A DNA stretch of 64,000 bases. Origin: Asterias amurensis (lineage: Eukaryota > Echinodermata > Asteroidea > Forcipulatida > Asteriidae). Location: the NCBI RefSeq assembly GCF_032118995.1, contig NC_092648.1, positions 23,402,059 through 23,466,058 of the forward strand. The letters are read 5' to 3'. Both the position numbers and the translations under genes were made by a program. Position 1 is the first letter of the stretch. Every line of letters begins with the position of its first letter. Below, in pieces: positions 12,201 through 20,532 of the stretch. The notes under the pieces were generated by a model. It did not search any database. It had not been told where the DNA came from and saw nothing but the letters and a program-made list of their open reading frames with translations.

Positions 12201-15200
12201 AAACTTCTTTCTCCTTTTATGTTCTGTGGCTGGATTGAGCGGTGGATTAGTAGGCGGGCGTCTTGAAGTAGAGGGTGGGCCTGGACTAGGTTCATACCCA
12301 AGATACAGACAAGGGTCTGGATGTGCTGCTGTCGGCCTGCCATCGGGAAAGTGTCTAGAGCACACCCGATCAAATGATTTTGCAACCCAGTTCTCGTTTG
12401 TTTTTGGATCTTTCCTATTGATTAGCTTGATCCAACGGCGTCTTGCATCAGCATCACGTCTCTCAGTTGGGAATGTATACAGATAGAAAGGAGGGTCACA
12501 ATCGCAAGCTCCAAAGCCAAAATGGCATCCATGTTTTATACATTGTCTCTGTTTCCACTTTTCAAGATGAAAGGTACTGTTACTGCAGGTTGTGACAGCA
12601 CATATCCTCATTATCTCAGCAAATGATGCTATCAATCTGTTAAAGAAGGTAGAGCGGTGTTAGTAAAAGCCATTGGACACTTTCGGTAAACAGTATTGTC
12701 CAAGGCCCACACTTCGGGCATCACAACTTATATATAAAATAACAAACCTGTGAAAATTTAGGCTCAATTGGTCATCGGAGTCGGGCGAAAATAACGGGAA
12801 ACCCACCATTGTTTCCGGACGTTTCGCAGTGTCATGACATGTGTTTAAAATAAATTCGTAATTCTCGTTATCGATAATTGATATTGTTTCAATGTTTTCT
12901 CGAAAAGTAAAGCATTTCATGGACAAATATTTCAAGAGAAGTCTTTCACTATTACCTTCTGTAAACCCTGTAAATTATTTGTAAATCTGTGAACTTTTAT
13001 TTTTTTTCTGTTCCGAAAGTGTCCATGGCTTAAAATAACTGTTTAGTGCATTCCTACCACAAAACATTAATTTAAATTTGTGTTTATTTGAGTATATCTA
13101 TTTGTTTTGACCTGAACAAAAATATCGCATGTACCTTTAAAGGCAGTGGACACTATTGGTAATTACTCAAACTAACTATTGGCATAAAACCTCACTTGGT
13201 AACGAGTAAGGGGGAGTGGTTGATAGTATAAAACATTGTGAGAAACGGCTCCCTCTGAAGTGACGTAGTTTTTGAGAAAGAAGTAATTTTCCACGAATTT
13301 GATTTCGAGACCTCAAGTTTAGAAATTGAGGTCTCGAAATCAAGCATCTGAAGGCACACAACTTCGTGTGATGACAAGGGTGTTTTTTTCTGTCATAGTT
13401 ATCTACTCGCAACTCCGACGACCGATCGAGCTCAAATTTTCACAGGTTTGTTATTTTATGCATATGTTGAGATACACCAAGTGAGAAGCTGGTCTTTGAC
13501 AATTACCAATAGTGAACACTGTCTTTAAATAGTAGTACCTATTCAAATTTTCAATTTACTCATTAACAAATGTTTTTGTGCACAGATCAGTGTGGTATTC
13601 TGAACTGTGCAGTGGGGCCTATATACTTAGTTTTTTTTTAACACTCTGCAGAAACCGAATCCATCTTGCAATACATGATAAACTACAGTCAGTGTACTGT
13701 TCATGGTGAACCCCACTCGAAAAAATAGACAGAAATTGGCCCAGTTGATTGTCAATTCTGATCATTAATCATTATGATGTTCACTTGTGCTTTTTCAATA
13801 TCTATTAAAGTTTCTTACCATGATGGAATTATTGTCAAGACTCAGCCTTGTTGGGTAGAATCATCCATAGAGCAAGGACCAAAAGGAATTTTGGACAGGC
13901 TACAGACGGCGGAGTACAGTGTACATGTACCATATGTACATAGTGTGGTCGACAGCTAGCTGGCTAGGCAGTGCTTGATGTGTGCATGTACATGTACATG
14001 TACAATGCACTGTGCGCCCTTGTTTATCTTCCATAACGGTCGCGAAGGTCAGGTCACGCATGCGCAGTCAGAACTCCAACGTGGCTTATCAGGGTGCGTT
14101 CGTTTAGCTTCCCCTGGAGGAAGAATTTATGGTGGCCCTGAAGGGACATCGCATATCGCAAACGTGTGCGCATACGTATGCAATGTCGTGAAACAATTCG
14201 CAAATATGTGCGCACACGAATGCAATGTCGTGAAACAATTCGCGAATATGTGCGCACACGTATGCAATGTCGTGAAACAATTCGCAAATATGTGCGCACA
14301 CGTATGCAATGTCGCGAAACAATTCGCGAATATGTGCGCACACGTATGCGAATATTATTTGCGATGTCGTGAATTTTATTGCATACCATGTTGCATACCT
14401 TTGAATAAAATGTCTAATGATCTGGGGGGTTTCTTTCCAACAGTGAGATAAGCGGTAGTCATTGCAGCAGTAGTCTTTGTTGTGAGGCAAGCGAGGCGTG
14501 TGGTCGTCCTTGGCCTGGTGCCAAGTTCCTGGGTATACACATGCTTTACAGAGGGAGCCTGCTGTAGCGCCACAGTACTTCCTAGATCGGTAACAAATTA
14601 TCCACAACTATGACATCATCCTAATGGTATGCAACATGGTATGCAATAAAATTCACGACATTGCAAAACTCATCGCACTCGTGTGCGCACATATTCACGA
14701 TTTGGTTCACGAAATTGCATACGTGTGCGCACATATTCACGATTTGATTCACGAGATTGCATACGTGTGCGCACATATTCGCGATTTGTTTCACGACATT
14801 GCATACGTGTGCGCACATATTCGCGAATTGTTTCACGACATTGCATACGTGTGCGCACATATTCGCGAATTGTTTCACGATATTGTATACGTGTGCGCAT
14901 ATATTCGCGATTTGTTTCACGACATTGCATACGTGTGCGCACACGTTTGCGTTATGCGATGTCCCTTCGGGGCCACCATAAGAATTTCCTGTCGTGTGGC
15001 TGGCTCGGACCATCCTTTATTATCACAATTGTCTTCTTGCTGTTTTGTGTATATTGTGAATTTAAATTGTATTCCCTTTTTTTTTTACTGTAGGCCCTAC
15101 TTATTGATTTAATTTGCATACAATTGTTCTTTGTCAGGGTTTAATTTTCCCAGTAGGCCTATTATTACAGAGGTAGTAATAAATATAATCTATTTATCTA

Positions 15201-16332
15201 TGTATGATCATTGACCTTGGCGAAATCTTAGGCCCCTAGTCAGTTTTTAAAGGACAGCCCCAAAAACGCTATAATGGGTGTGCGAAACATTTGGATGATA
15301 ACGCGACGTGTGCAAAACGTTATTGAAGGATCAAGCTAATAATAATCATTGGACATTCACATTATTTTGTATACAGTGAGTGTCTACCTTGCACATCAAT
15401 ATTGGACATTTGACATTCAAATAGGTTTGTACCTTGTCATCGATATTGGATAGTGGAGATTCACCTGATTTTGTACAGTGAATGTCTATTTGCACATCGA
15501 TATTGTACATCTGACATTCACGTATAGGAAATTCACATATTATGGTTTGTACAGTGAATGTCTATTTTGCACATCGATATTGTACATCTGACATTCACGT
15601 ATAGGAAATTCACATAATATGGTTTGTACAGTGAATGTCTATTTTGCACATCGATATTGGAAATGGGACAAAGACTCCCAAACTTCCTACGATTTTACCT
15701 GGTGCACACGGGTACTTAAAGCCTGGCCTGCCCTCAAATCGCATTGTCTGCCCATTGCTGAGTGCGTAACCTCCTTCCCAAAAATGGACATCAGAGTGGC
15801 ACATTCCACAGTAGGACACCTGTGTTAATAATAATTGTGATCAAACTTTGAAAAGTTATTAAATTATCAGGTATATGATAAGTTCTATTCGCTATATGCA
15901 GGGGTCATTTTGTTCCAGTCAGTGCACGCTACAACATCGACACACCATTATGCGTCTTTGAAATTTAAACCATTAAAATCAGGCAGGACTTTTGCAATAT
16001 TAGTAATAAAGCAACTTCGCTTCCAACATTTTAATAAGTAGAATGATGAGCAGAAACTGTTTGATGACAATTAAAACAAACAGCTTTACAATAGTAATCT
16101 ATTGGTTATAAGGATACGTTGCAAAACATTTCAGTCAAAACTATTTCATTTGCATACCCAGTTAGGTCTTGAGGTTTAGAACTATGACCCTTGTGTTCGT
16201 TTGAAATATGTAAAAGTTAGCTGTCTTCCTGGACTTTACCTTGACTACTGCACCGGTATCAGGGGCCTCTGGAATCGGTTCATTGTGCAGTTTGAGCGGT
16301 TCGCCAGGCACGTCTACTCGTACACACCTCAT
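6251..16332 (-). CDS. Zinc-type alcohol dehydrogenase (MDR family), right tandem copy, complete
   Basis: Eight exons give 1137 nt (378 aa): 16240-16332, 15699-15819, 10054-10246, 9317-9477, 8290-8399, 7533-7721, 6737-6886, 6251-6370 (stop TAG). Phases agree at every junction. The start is the ATG opening MRCVRVDVPG, identical to the other copy. Catalytic zinc ligands expected of the family are Cys35 (YCGMCHSD), His73 (GHE) and Cys166 (LPCSGLTAF). The structural zinc cysteines are 105, 108, 111 and 119. The Rossmann glycine motif FGAGGLG is at 197-203. The C-terminus (VTGRAVLRCGED) is typical of the family. Length suits the usual 340-380 aa. It is probably a cytosolic NAD(P)-dependent oxidoreductase; substrate unknown. 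Oddities: intron 2 (10247-15698) is about 5.5 kb and full of elements plus a THAP ORF; the exon 4 donor is the weak GTTATT; exon 3 has an extra CE pair after the last structural Cys compared with the left copy. Upstream UTR exons were not found. Confidence 0.92.
8521..8881. repeat. TTAA-ended short element, family I, intron 4 of right ADH
   Basis: The ends are TTAAAGACACTGGACACC and its complement. The family consensus end is TTAAAGGCAGTGGACACTAT. This copy is divergent and lacks most of the central TTTCGAGACCTCA hairpin. Confidence 0.75.
10816..11245. repeat. Inverted-repeat element hosting a second element and a hairpin
   Basis: Outer arms of about 55-60 bp (AATAAGCCTATT...CAATTTG at 10816-10876 and its complement at 11188-11245) enclose a complete 243-bp element at 10878-11120 and a separate 57-bp hairpin at 11128-11184 (TCTCTCCCGACC, then GGTATTGTC, then CGGGAGAGA). 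Confidence 0.75.
10878..11120. repeat. GGGTGCGTTCGTTTAGCTTCC family element, copy 1
   Basis: Terminal inverted repeats GGGCGCGTTCGTTTAGCTTC and CTAAACGAACGCACCC. Internally it carries GGGGCTCACCCGAGT motifs facing each other. A second copy is at 43705-43954 and one isolated end lies at about 14092-14115. Confidence 0.75.
11310..11415. repeat. Fragment of a TCCTAA/TTAGGA palindromic family
   Basis: The stretch has CTAGTCCTAAAGTTAGGACC and GGAATCGACCCC, which match the ends of elements at about 20030-20380 and 61205-61330. Confidence 0.45.
11757..11893. repeat. Fold-back element with GGTGGCAGCAGAC arms, copy 2
   Basis: It has the same arm motif and internal sequence (ATGTGC, CAGAACTACGCAAACAA) as copy 1. 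It ends at about the stop codon of the THAP ORF, so the last codons of that ORF overlap the element edge. Confidence 0.8.
11886..12611 (-). CDS. THAP zinc-finger protein, orphan ORF inside an ADH intron
   Basis: A 241-aa ORF starts at the ATG at 12611 (MRICAVTTC); an upstream in-frame TTG is not used. Residues 1-110 form a THAP-type C2CH DNA-binding finger: Cys4, Cys9, Cys84 and His87 (CSRHF), with Trp60 and a following HPDP block. The spacing between Cys9 and Cys84 is longer than in standard THAP fingers because of a Cys-rich insertion at about 24-40. Then come a Pro-rich linker (110-130), a basic patch (HKRRKK, 131-136), a Cys cluster at 167-180 (CRCNCQ, CECPGC) and a short predicted coiled coil (186-205). 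THAP proteins of this shape are usually the N-terminal part of transposases followed by a DDE domain; none is visible downstream, so this is a truncated transposase, a domesticated gene or one exon of a larger gene. A good acceptor (ttctttaacag) lies just upstream at about 12636, hinting at a 5' exon. It is transcribed in the same direction as its ADH host. Expression unknown. Confidence 0.7.
   Translation of the reverse strand: MRICAVTTCSNSTFHLEKWKQRQCIKHGCHFGFGACDCDPPFYLYTFPTERRDADARRRWIKLINRKDPKTNENWVAKSFDRVCSRHFPDGRPTAAHPDPCLYLGYEPSPGPPSTSRRPPTNPPLNPATEHKRRKKFDSGEIVLAQQGELDVDYAQYTFSHDHNYTCRCNCQSNCECPGCATTKKGKIQSLEKRVRELHDLVALKVTSKRKPQNKKLLQTPSFTSTNNDLGADLASSSTDG
12664..13035. repeat. Short inverted-repeat element, family II, copy 1
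   Basis: The ends are AAAGCCATTGGACACTTTCG and its near complement. Inside are GTCATGACATGTGTTT and CTTTCACTATTACCTTCTGT. Other copies lie at 46511-46878 and 51221-51595, with a fragment at 40205-40425. Confidence 0.85.
13138..13527. repeat. TTAA-ended short element, family I, intron 2 of right ADH
   Basis: Ends TTAAAGGCAGTGGACACTAT and complement. A central hairpin is formed by TTTCGAGACCTCA and TGAGGTCTCGAAA. It is in the opposite orientation to the copies at 35126 and 54866. Confidence 0.88.
14118..14990. mobile_element. Fold-back element with arms of 42-bp tandem repeats
   Basis: The left arm (14118-14399) and right arm (14626-14990) are inverted copies. Each starts with AGGAA-ATT-TATGGTGGCCC, then GGGACATCGCAT, then 42-bp tandem units (about 5 left, 7 right), and ends in GTGAATTTTATTGCATACC. 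The unit contains the self-complementary strings TTCGCGAA and TGTGCGCACA. The 226-bp centre (14400-14625) is unique and has a Cys-rich minus-strand reading frame (KYCGATAGSLCKACVY, then KDYCCNDYRLSHCW). Long inverted arms built of short tandem repeats are the hallmark of FB/Galileo fold-back transposons. No target-site duplication was seen at these borders and no transposase. It lies in intron 2 of the right ADH. Confidence 0.75.
14400..14625 (-). other. Cys-rich reading frame in the centre of the fold-back element
   Basis: Between the arms the minus strand is open with a Cys spacing C-x6-C-x2-C, then CC and C about 30 residues later. It could be a remnant of a zinc-binding domain of a mobile-element protein or a captured exon. 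An acceptor-like tag precedes it (at about 14582). There is no proof it is translated. Confidence 0.25.
15360..15662. repeat. Tandem repeat of about 77 bp, about 3.5-4 copies
   Basis: Units share TTTGCACATCGATATTG, ACATTCACGTATAGG and GTACAGTGAATGTCTA. The last two units are nearly identical and the first ones decayed. It ends about 35 bp before exon 2 of the right ADH. Confidence 0.75.
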
Positions 16333-16889
16333 GATGACTTCTGATTATGGTGTTTATATTGTGTGATGTACAATCATTATGCACATGGAGGTCGCTCCAT
16401 TGTTCACTTCAGCAGACCGGCCTTCAATGTAGCTTTAGAAGCCCTGGGTATATTCCGTGAATACCGCGCGCCCAGCACATCTGTGGTGGATATCGGACCA
16501 TTTCATGTAATACTTGGGAAAGAACTGGGGTATTGGGGGTACTTCTTTGTTGATTTAAAATATTTGTTTTGATAATCTTTCCCTCAAGAACTCGGGATAT
16601 CTGCAGTCAATCTCTTTTTTATAGTTGTTTATTAACGTCAATAATAATATGAATTGCAAAATTCAACAAACATTTTAGTAGCCAGACGACAGAGGTTATA
16701 AGCTTCGGTTGCATTCGAATCAACAACCTTCTTGTGACTGCATGCAAGTCCTGCAGTCTACAACCATTCAACCACGGTGACATTATGTGCGTCAATCACT
16801 TAACACCAGCCCTATGAATTTAATTGAAAACGTTGAAATGACACAGATGGGATTTATTTTCTTCATAAATTTACCCTTACTGACCGAAG
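16333..16889. other. Upstream flank of the right ADH gene
   Basis: It should hold the ADH promoter and 5' UTR. No TATA box or clear motif at a fixed distance could be picked by eye, and no coding sequence was recognised. Confidence 0.4.
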
Positions 16890-17265
16890 TGACCACTGAC
16901 CAAAATTCGTGTACACCCCAAGTGGGACTCGGACCACTGACCAACTTTCGTGTACACCCCAAGTGGGACTCGGACCACTGACCAACATTCGTGTACACCC
17001 CAAGTGGGACTCGGACCACTGACCAACATTCGTGTACACCCCAAGTGGGACTCGGACCACTGACCAACATTCGTGTACACCCCAAGTGGGACTCGGACCA
17101 CTGACCAACATTCGTGTACACCCCAAGTGGGACTCCACTGACCAACATTCGTGTACACCTCAAGTGGGACTCGGACCACTGACCAACATTCGTGTACACC
17201 CCAAGGGGGACTCGGACCACTGACCAACATTCGTGTACACCCCAAGTGGGACTAGGACCACTGAC
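16890..17265. repeat. 41-bp minisatellite, about 9 copies
   Basis: Unit: GACCACTGACCAACATTCGT followed by GTACACCCCAAGTGGGACTCG. Copies are nearly identical; one (at about 17133) lost a few bases. Because 41 is not a multiple of three, three minus-strand frames rotate through the same peptides; these are not genes. Confidence 0.9.
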
Positions 17266-17751
17266 AATGAACCAGTAGGTTACAATTAGCTATAGAGAAT
17301 CACTTTGCAAAATGTCCATTCTGACCACTATTTGACAAATTGACCAAATTTGGAAACATCACTAGTATAAATGACATAAAGGGATTTCCTCAAAATGACC
17401 ACTGCTGACCAATAGCTGACCACTGGCCAAATCTTGGCTCGCCGAGCCAATGAAGCAATGAAAGCACATACGTCACGGTGTAGTTTAATGTCACTAACTT
17501 GTCCATAGGATTTTGACCTCATCACATTGGTGTTAAGAAGGCAATTGTCTTGGTGCCTTGATATATTATGTAGATTTTCCTCACTGTTGTTAATTTGGCA
17601 TGCGTTCGGTGGCAGTATCTCTGATTCTCTTGCAGTGACAGTTTTAGCTGTCGAGCAAAGACTAAGTACCTCGAGTCATTGTAGCGAACTAGCTATGATG
17701 AAACCAACTTGCAAGACCATAATGTACATGTAATGCGATTGGTGAATTTTG

Positions 17752-17895
17752 GGACGCTAGGTGGCAGCAGACTTACCAGGTAAGTCCATTGTTCTTTGTA
17801 ATGAGCGCATGGACAGAACTACGTAGCGGATGACAATTTACCATCCGAGTTACCCTGTAAGACTGGCATCTAGCGTTCCAAATTCCCCATTGTTA
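17752..17895. repeat. Fold-back element with GGTGGCAGCAGAC arms, copy 3
   Basis: The left arm has GACGCTAGGTGGCAGCAGAC. The right arm is more decayed (GGCATCTAGCGTTCC). It lies in the intergenic stretch upstream of the right ADH copy. Confidence 0.8.
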
Positions 17896-18639
17896 AAAAA
17901 AATATCTTTCAAGAGTCCTGTTTGATTTTAAGGACGGTTGGGCGAATTTTGGGCGCTACCGATGACTCAAACATGTGAGGGTGAACAGGGCCTGATGATG
18001 CAGGCTTGTTTGAGTCTTGGACAAACAAACCAACCCCCACAGAAATGGGAGTGAGGGTAAGAGTTACTAACATACTTGGTGGGCCAGTCTAGTTTGCAAA
18101 TTGCGACTTGTAAAAAGAAACAACAATAACAGCAGCAACAACAAATCACCAACAACATCATGAACAACAACACAACAACGAGCATATCAAGAGAGTGAAT
18201 ATAATTACCACGTCAAGCGACCAATACTATACAAGTTATATTTTCTACCCTTAAATTTAAACCACCTTCTTCAGTTTATATGCAAGGCCAACCAAATGTT
18301 CACCATATAATTATACATCACACATAATTAACAAAATATAATGAATTAAGTCGTTGTAAATCTTAAAAACTATACTCCCGTAAACCGAGCACCGGGGTTT
18401 TAATCAGTTGTTTTGCTTCCATTTTTGTTTCACTCAAGTGTATTTATTCGTGTTTTTCAATATCACTTCTATCGCTTTCACATAATGACCCAAATTTAAA
18501 TGATAAAGGACTCTCCAACCCCCACCCCCACCCCCTCCAAACAAAATATATTTGTTGTTTTTTTGGTTTTTTTCAAATCATGTGGTTACGAACAGCTTCG
18601 TAAAAAGAAAAACACGGTTAAAATAATTATTAGAATAAA

Positions 18640-20213
18640 AAGTAATACCTGGTAACGAGCAATGGAGAGCTGTTGATAAAACACTGGGTCGTATGAATAA
18701 AAAGTAGTACTTACTATTACTTGAAAATTTCAAGTATTTACTACCATCCATATGAATAAAAGGAAGTAAAAACTGTTACTTAAAAGTATTTACTAAAATG
18801 CTAAAAGTATCTACTTTTACCAAAAAGTAAATTCTTTGAATTTTAGCACTTACTTACTTCCACATGAATAAAACGGAGAATATACTACAAAATGCAAGTA
18901 AACACTAGTGATTTTTCAAGGTAGCTCCAGAGCTACCTTGGGCACAGAAGTAAAAGGCTCATCCGAAAAAATGACAGTGTTTATGAATGTTCCTCACAGG
19001 ATAAATGTTTTAGTCCAAAGGAAAGACATCACTGAAATACTAAATAGACACATACACAGTGTTTTACAACATAAACAATACACACAAACTCAAACTGCTT
19101 TTAATCAAACTTGTTTATATATGCTGAGGATAAAATAAAACCGTTTGTAAAAAAAACCCGTTTTGTATCATTACAGTAAGCTTTTTAAAACGATATAAAG
19201 AATTTTTTCAACTCAGAAATGAATGCCTCGATCATTAAGGCTTATTGTTCATAAAATCAGAAGAAGTAATTTTTTAAACAATTAAATGCATTTCAATAGA
19301 ATGTTGTTCGTGTTATTATTAAAACTTTTAAGTTTAAGTTAAATAGCTATGCTCATATCCAGCTCTCATCTTCTCTATACAGCGCTGTCATGCTCCACTC
19401 CAAGTTTCAAAAGCTTAACAAGAACGTTCTTATTATGTGTGTCCAGATGAGTCGTCTTCATCAAAATGTTGTCAGAATAAAAACCTCATGGCTGACTTGA
19501 AGATTTCTATGTTTCTGTTAAATCAAATGCTGCTTTGGCTGTGTCTGTGAGTGAGTACGTAGACGTGAATGGGAGTTGTAATACTAAAGGAAACCTTTTG
19601 TTAAGAGCCATTCAGCCATGGTATATCAGAAGTATTTACTCCAAAGCATTACGGTAAGTGAATACTTTGCAGTAAAAGAATAGGTTTATTCATACGGAAT
19701 TTAGAAGATGCTTTTACTGAATGCTTCTACTTGGAAGTTTATGTTTTTACTTTTTGCTAGTACTTGTCAGTAAATATTACTTTTTATTCATACGACCCAC
19801 TGTGATAAACTGCTCCCTCTATAAATAAATTAACGTAGTTTTTGGGAAAGAGCAAATTTCTTACTCTAAGGGCTTCAGGCCTGAAGTCTGTTAATAATTA
19901 TTTATAAATACTTTTTTTAGGCTTAGATGCACACGGCACAAATTTGTTCAACTTTTTCTTTTATTTCATTCTCTTGCAACTTCGAAGACCAATTGAGGCC
20001 AAATTTGGATTCACCAAGTGAGAATACTGGGCTCGATTTCACGCAAAGCTAGGGATTAATTCTATCTCGAGCTCGATCTAACTTAGGAGTAATTTTAGGG
20101 TTTACATGTTACTGCAAAGCTGGGACTCGTCCTAAGATTAATCCTAAGTTAGGAAGAGTTTGGTGAAATCATGGAGACATGGTGAAATCGACAATTACCA
20201 CAGGTGTCCAGCC
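18640..20213. repeat. Degenerate family I element split by two inserted elements
   Basis: Pieces of family I lie at 18640-18685 (GGTAACGAGCAATGG), 19801-20030 (CTGCTCCCTCT, GACCAATTGAGG) and 20185-20213 (CAATTACCACAGGTGTCCAG). Read without the insertions they follow the order of intact copies. Confidence 0.6.
18684..19802. mobile_element. 1.1-kb element with CACTGGGTCGTATGAATAAA ends
   Basis: Terminal inverted repeats: CACTGGGTCGTATGAATAAA at the left, and the complement of CAGTGGGTCGTATGAATAAA at the right (about 25 bp, one mismatch). Variants of ATGAATAAAA recur inside both ends (18751, 18861, 19690), as in transposase-binding subterminal repeats. It interrupts a family I copy, with ACT on both sides as a possible 3-bp duplication. 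No transposase ORF was seen, so it is non-autonomous. Superfamily undecided. Confidence 0.75.
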
Positions 20214-20380
20214 GTTGATTTCACCAAACTCGTCCAACTTAGGAATAATCTTAGGACATAGGACAAGTAAAGTTCCGTATCCAAAGACCTAGGACGCATT
20301 GAATTTATCCTAAGTTAGGAGGGGTTACTTGTCCTAACTCGAGATAGGATTAATCCTAGCGTTTCGTGAAATCAGCTGCA
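20036..20380. repeat. Palindromic TCCTAAGTTAGGA family element(s)
   Basis: CTCGATTTCACG and its complement near 20370 bound a stretch with many TCCTAA/TTAGGA inverted motifs, with GGTGAAATC/GATTTCACC in the middle. It may be two adjacent halves. A related piece lies at 61205-61330. Confidence 0.6.
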
Positions 20381-20480
20381 GCTTGTGCCTTTTAATGTGA
20401 GTGAGATGTGCACATGTTGCCTCAGAGCTTGCTGCTGCATCATCGCTACCATCATGCCCTCCCATGTGTCATTATGATTT

Positions 20481-20486
20481 TTTATT
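20481..20486 (-). terminator. Poly(A) signal AATAAA of RNase T2
   Basis: The minus strand reads AATAAA 47 nt after the RNase T2 stop codon. This is the only canonical signal close to the stop, so a very short 3' UTR is inferred. Confidence 0.6.
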
Positions 20487-20532
20487 ATTGAAGGCAACAG
20501 TACGGTTTGTCTCACAATCCAGGCGTATTGTT

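Noticed and set aside
13975-15112. Several 60-167 aa frames on both strands over the 42-bp repeats
   Set aside because: 42 is a multiple of three, so repeated units stay open in several frames on both strands. These are repeat artefacts.
16792-17245. Overlapping frames of up to 142 aa over the 41-bp repeat
   Set aside because: The peptide rotates through all frames of one minisatellite unit; no gene features.
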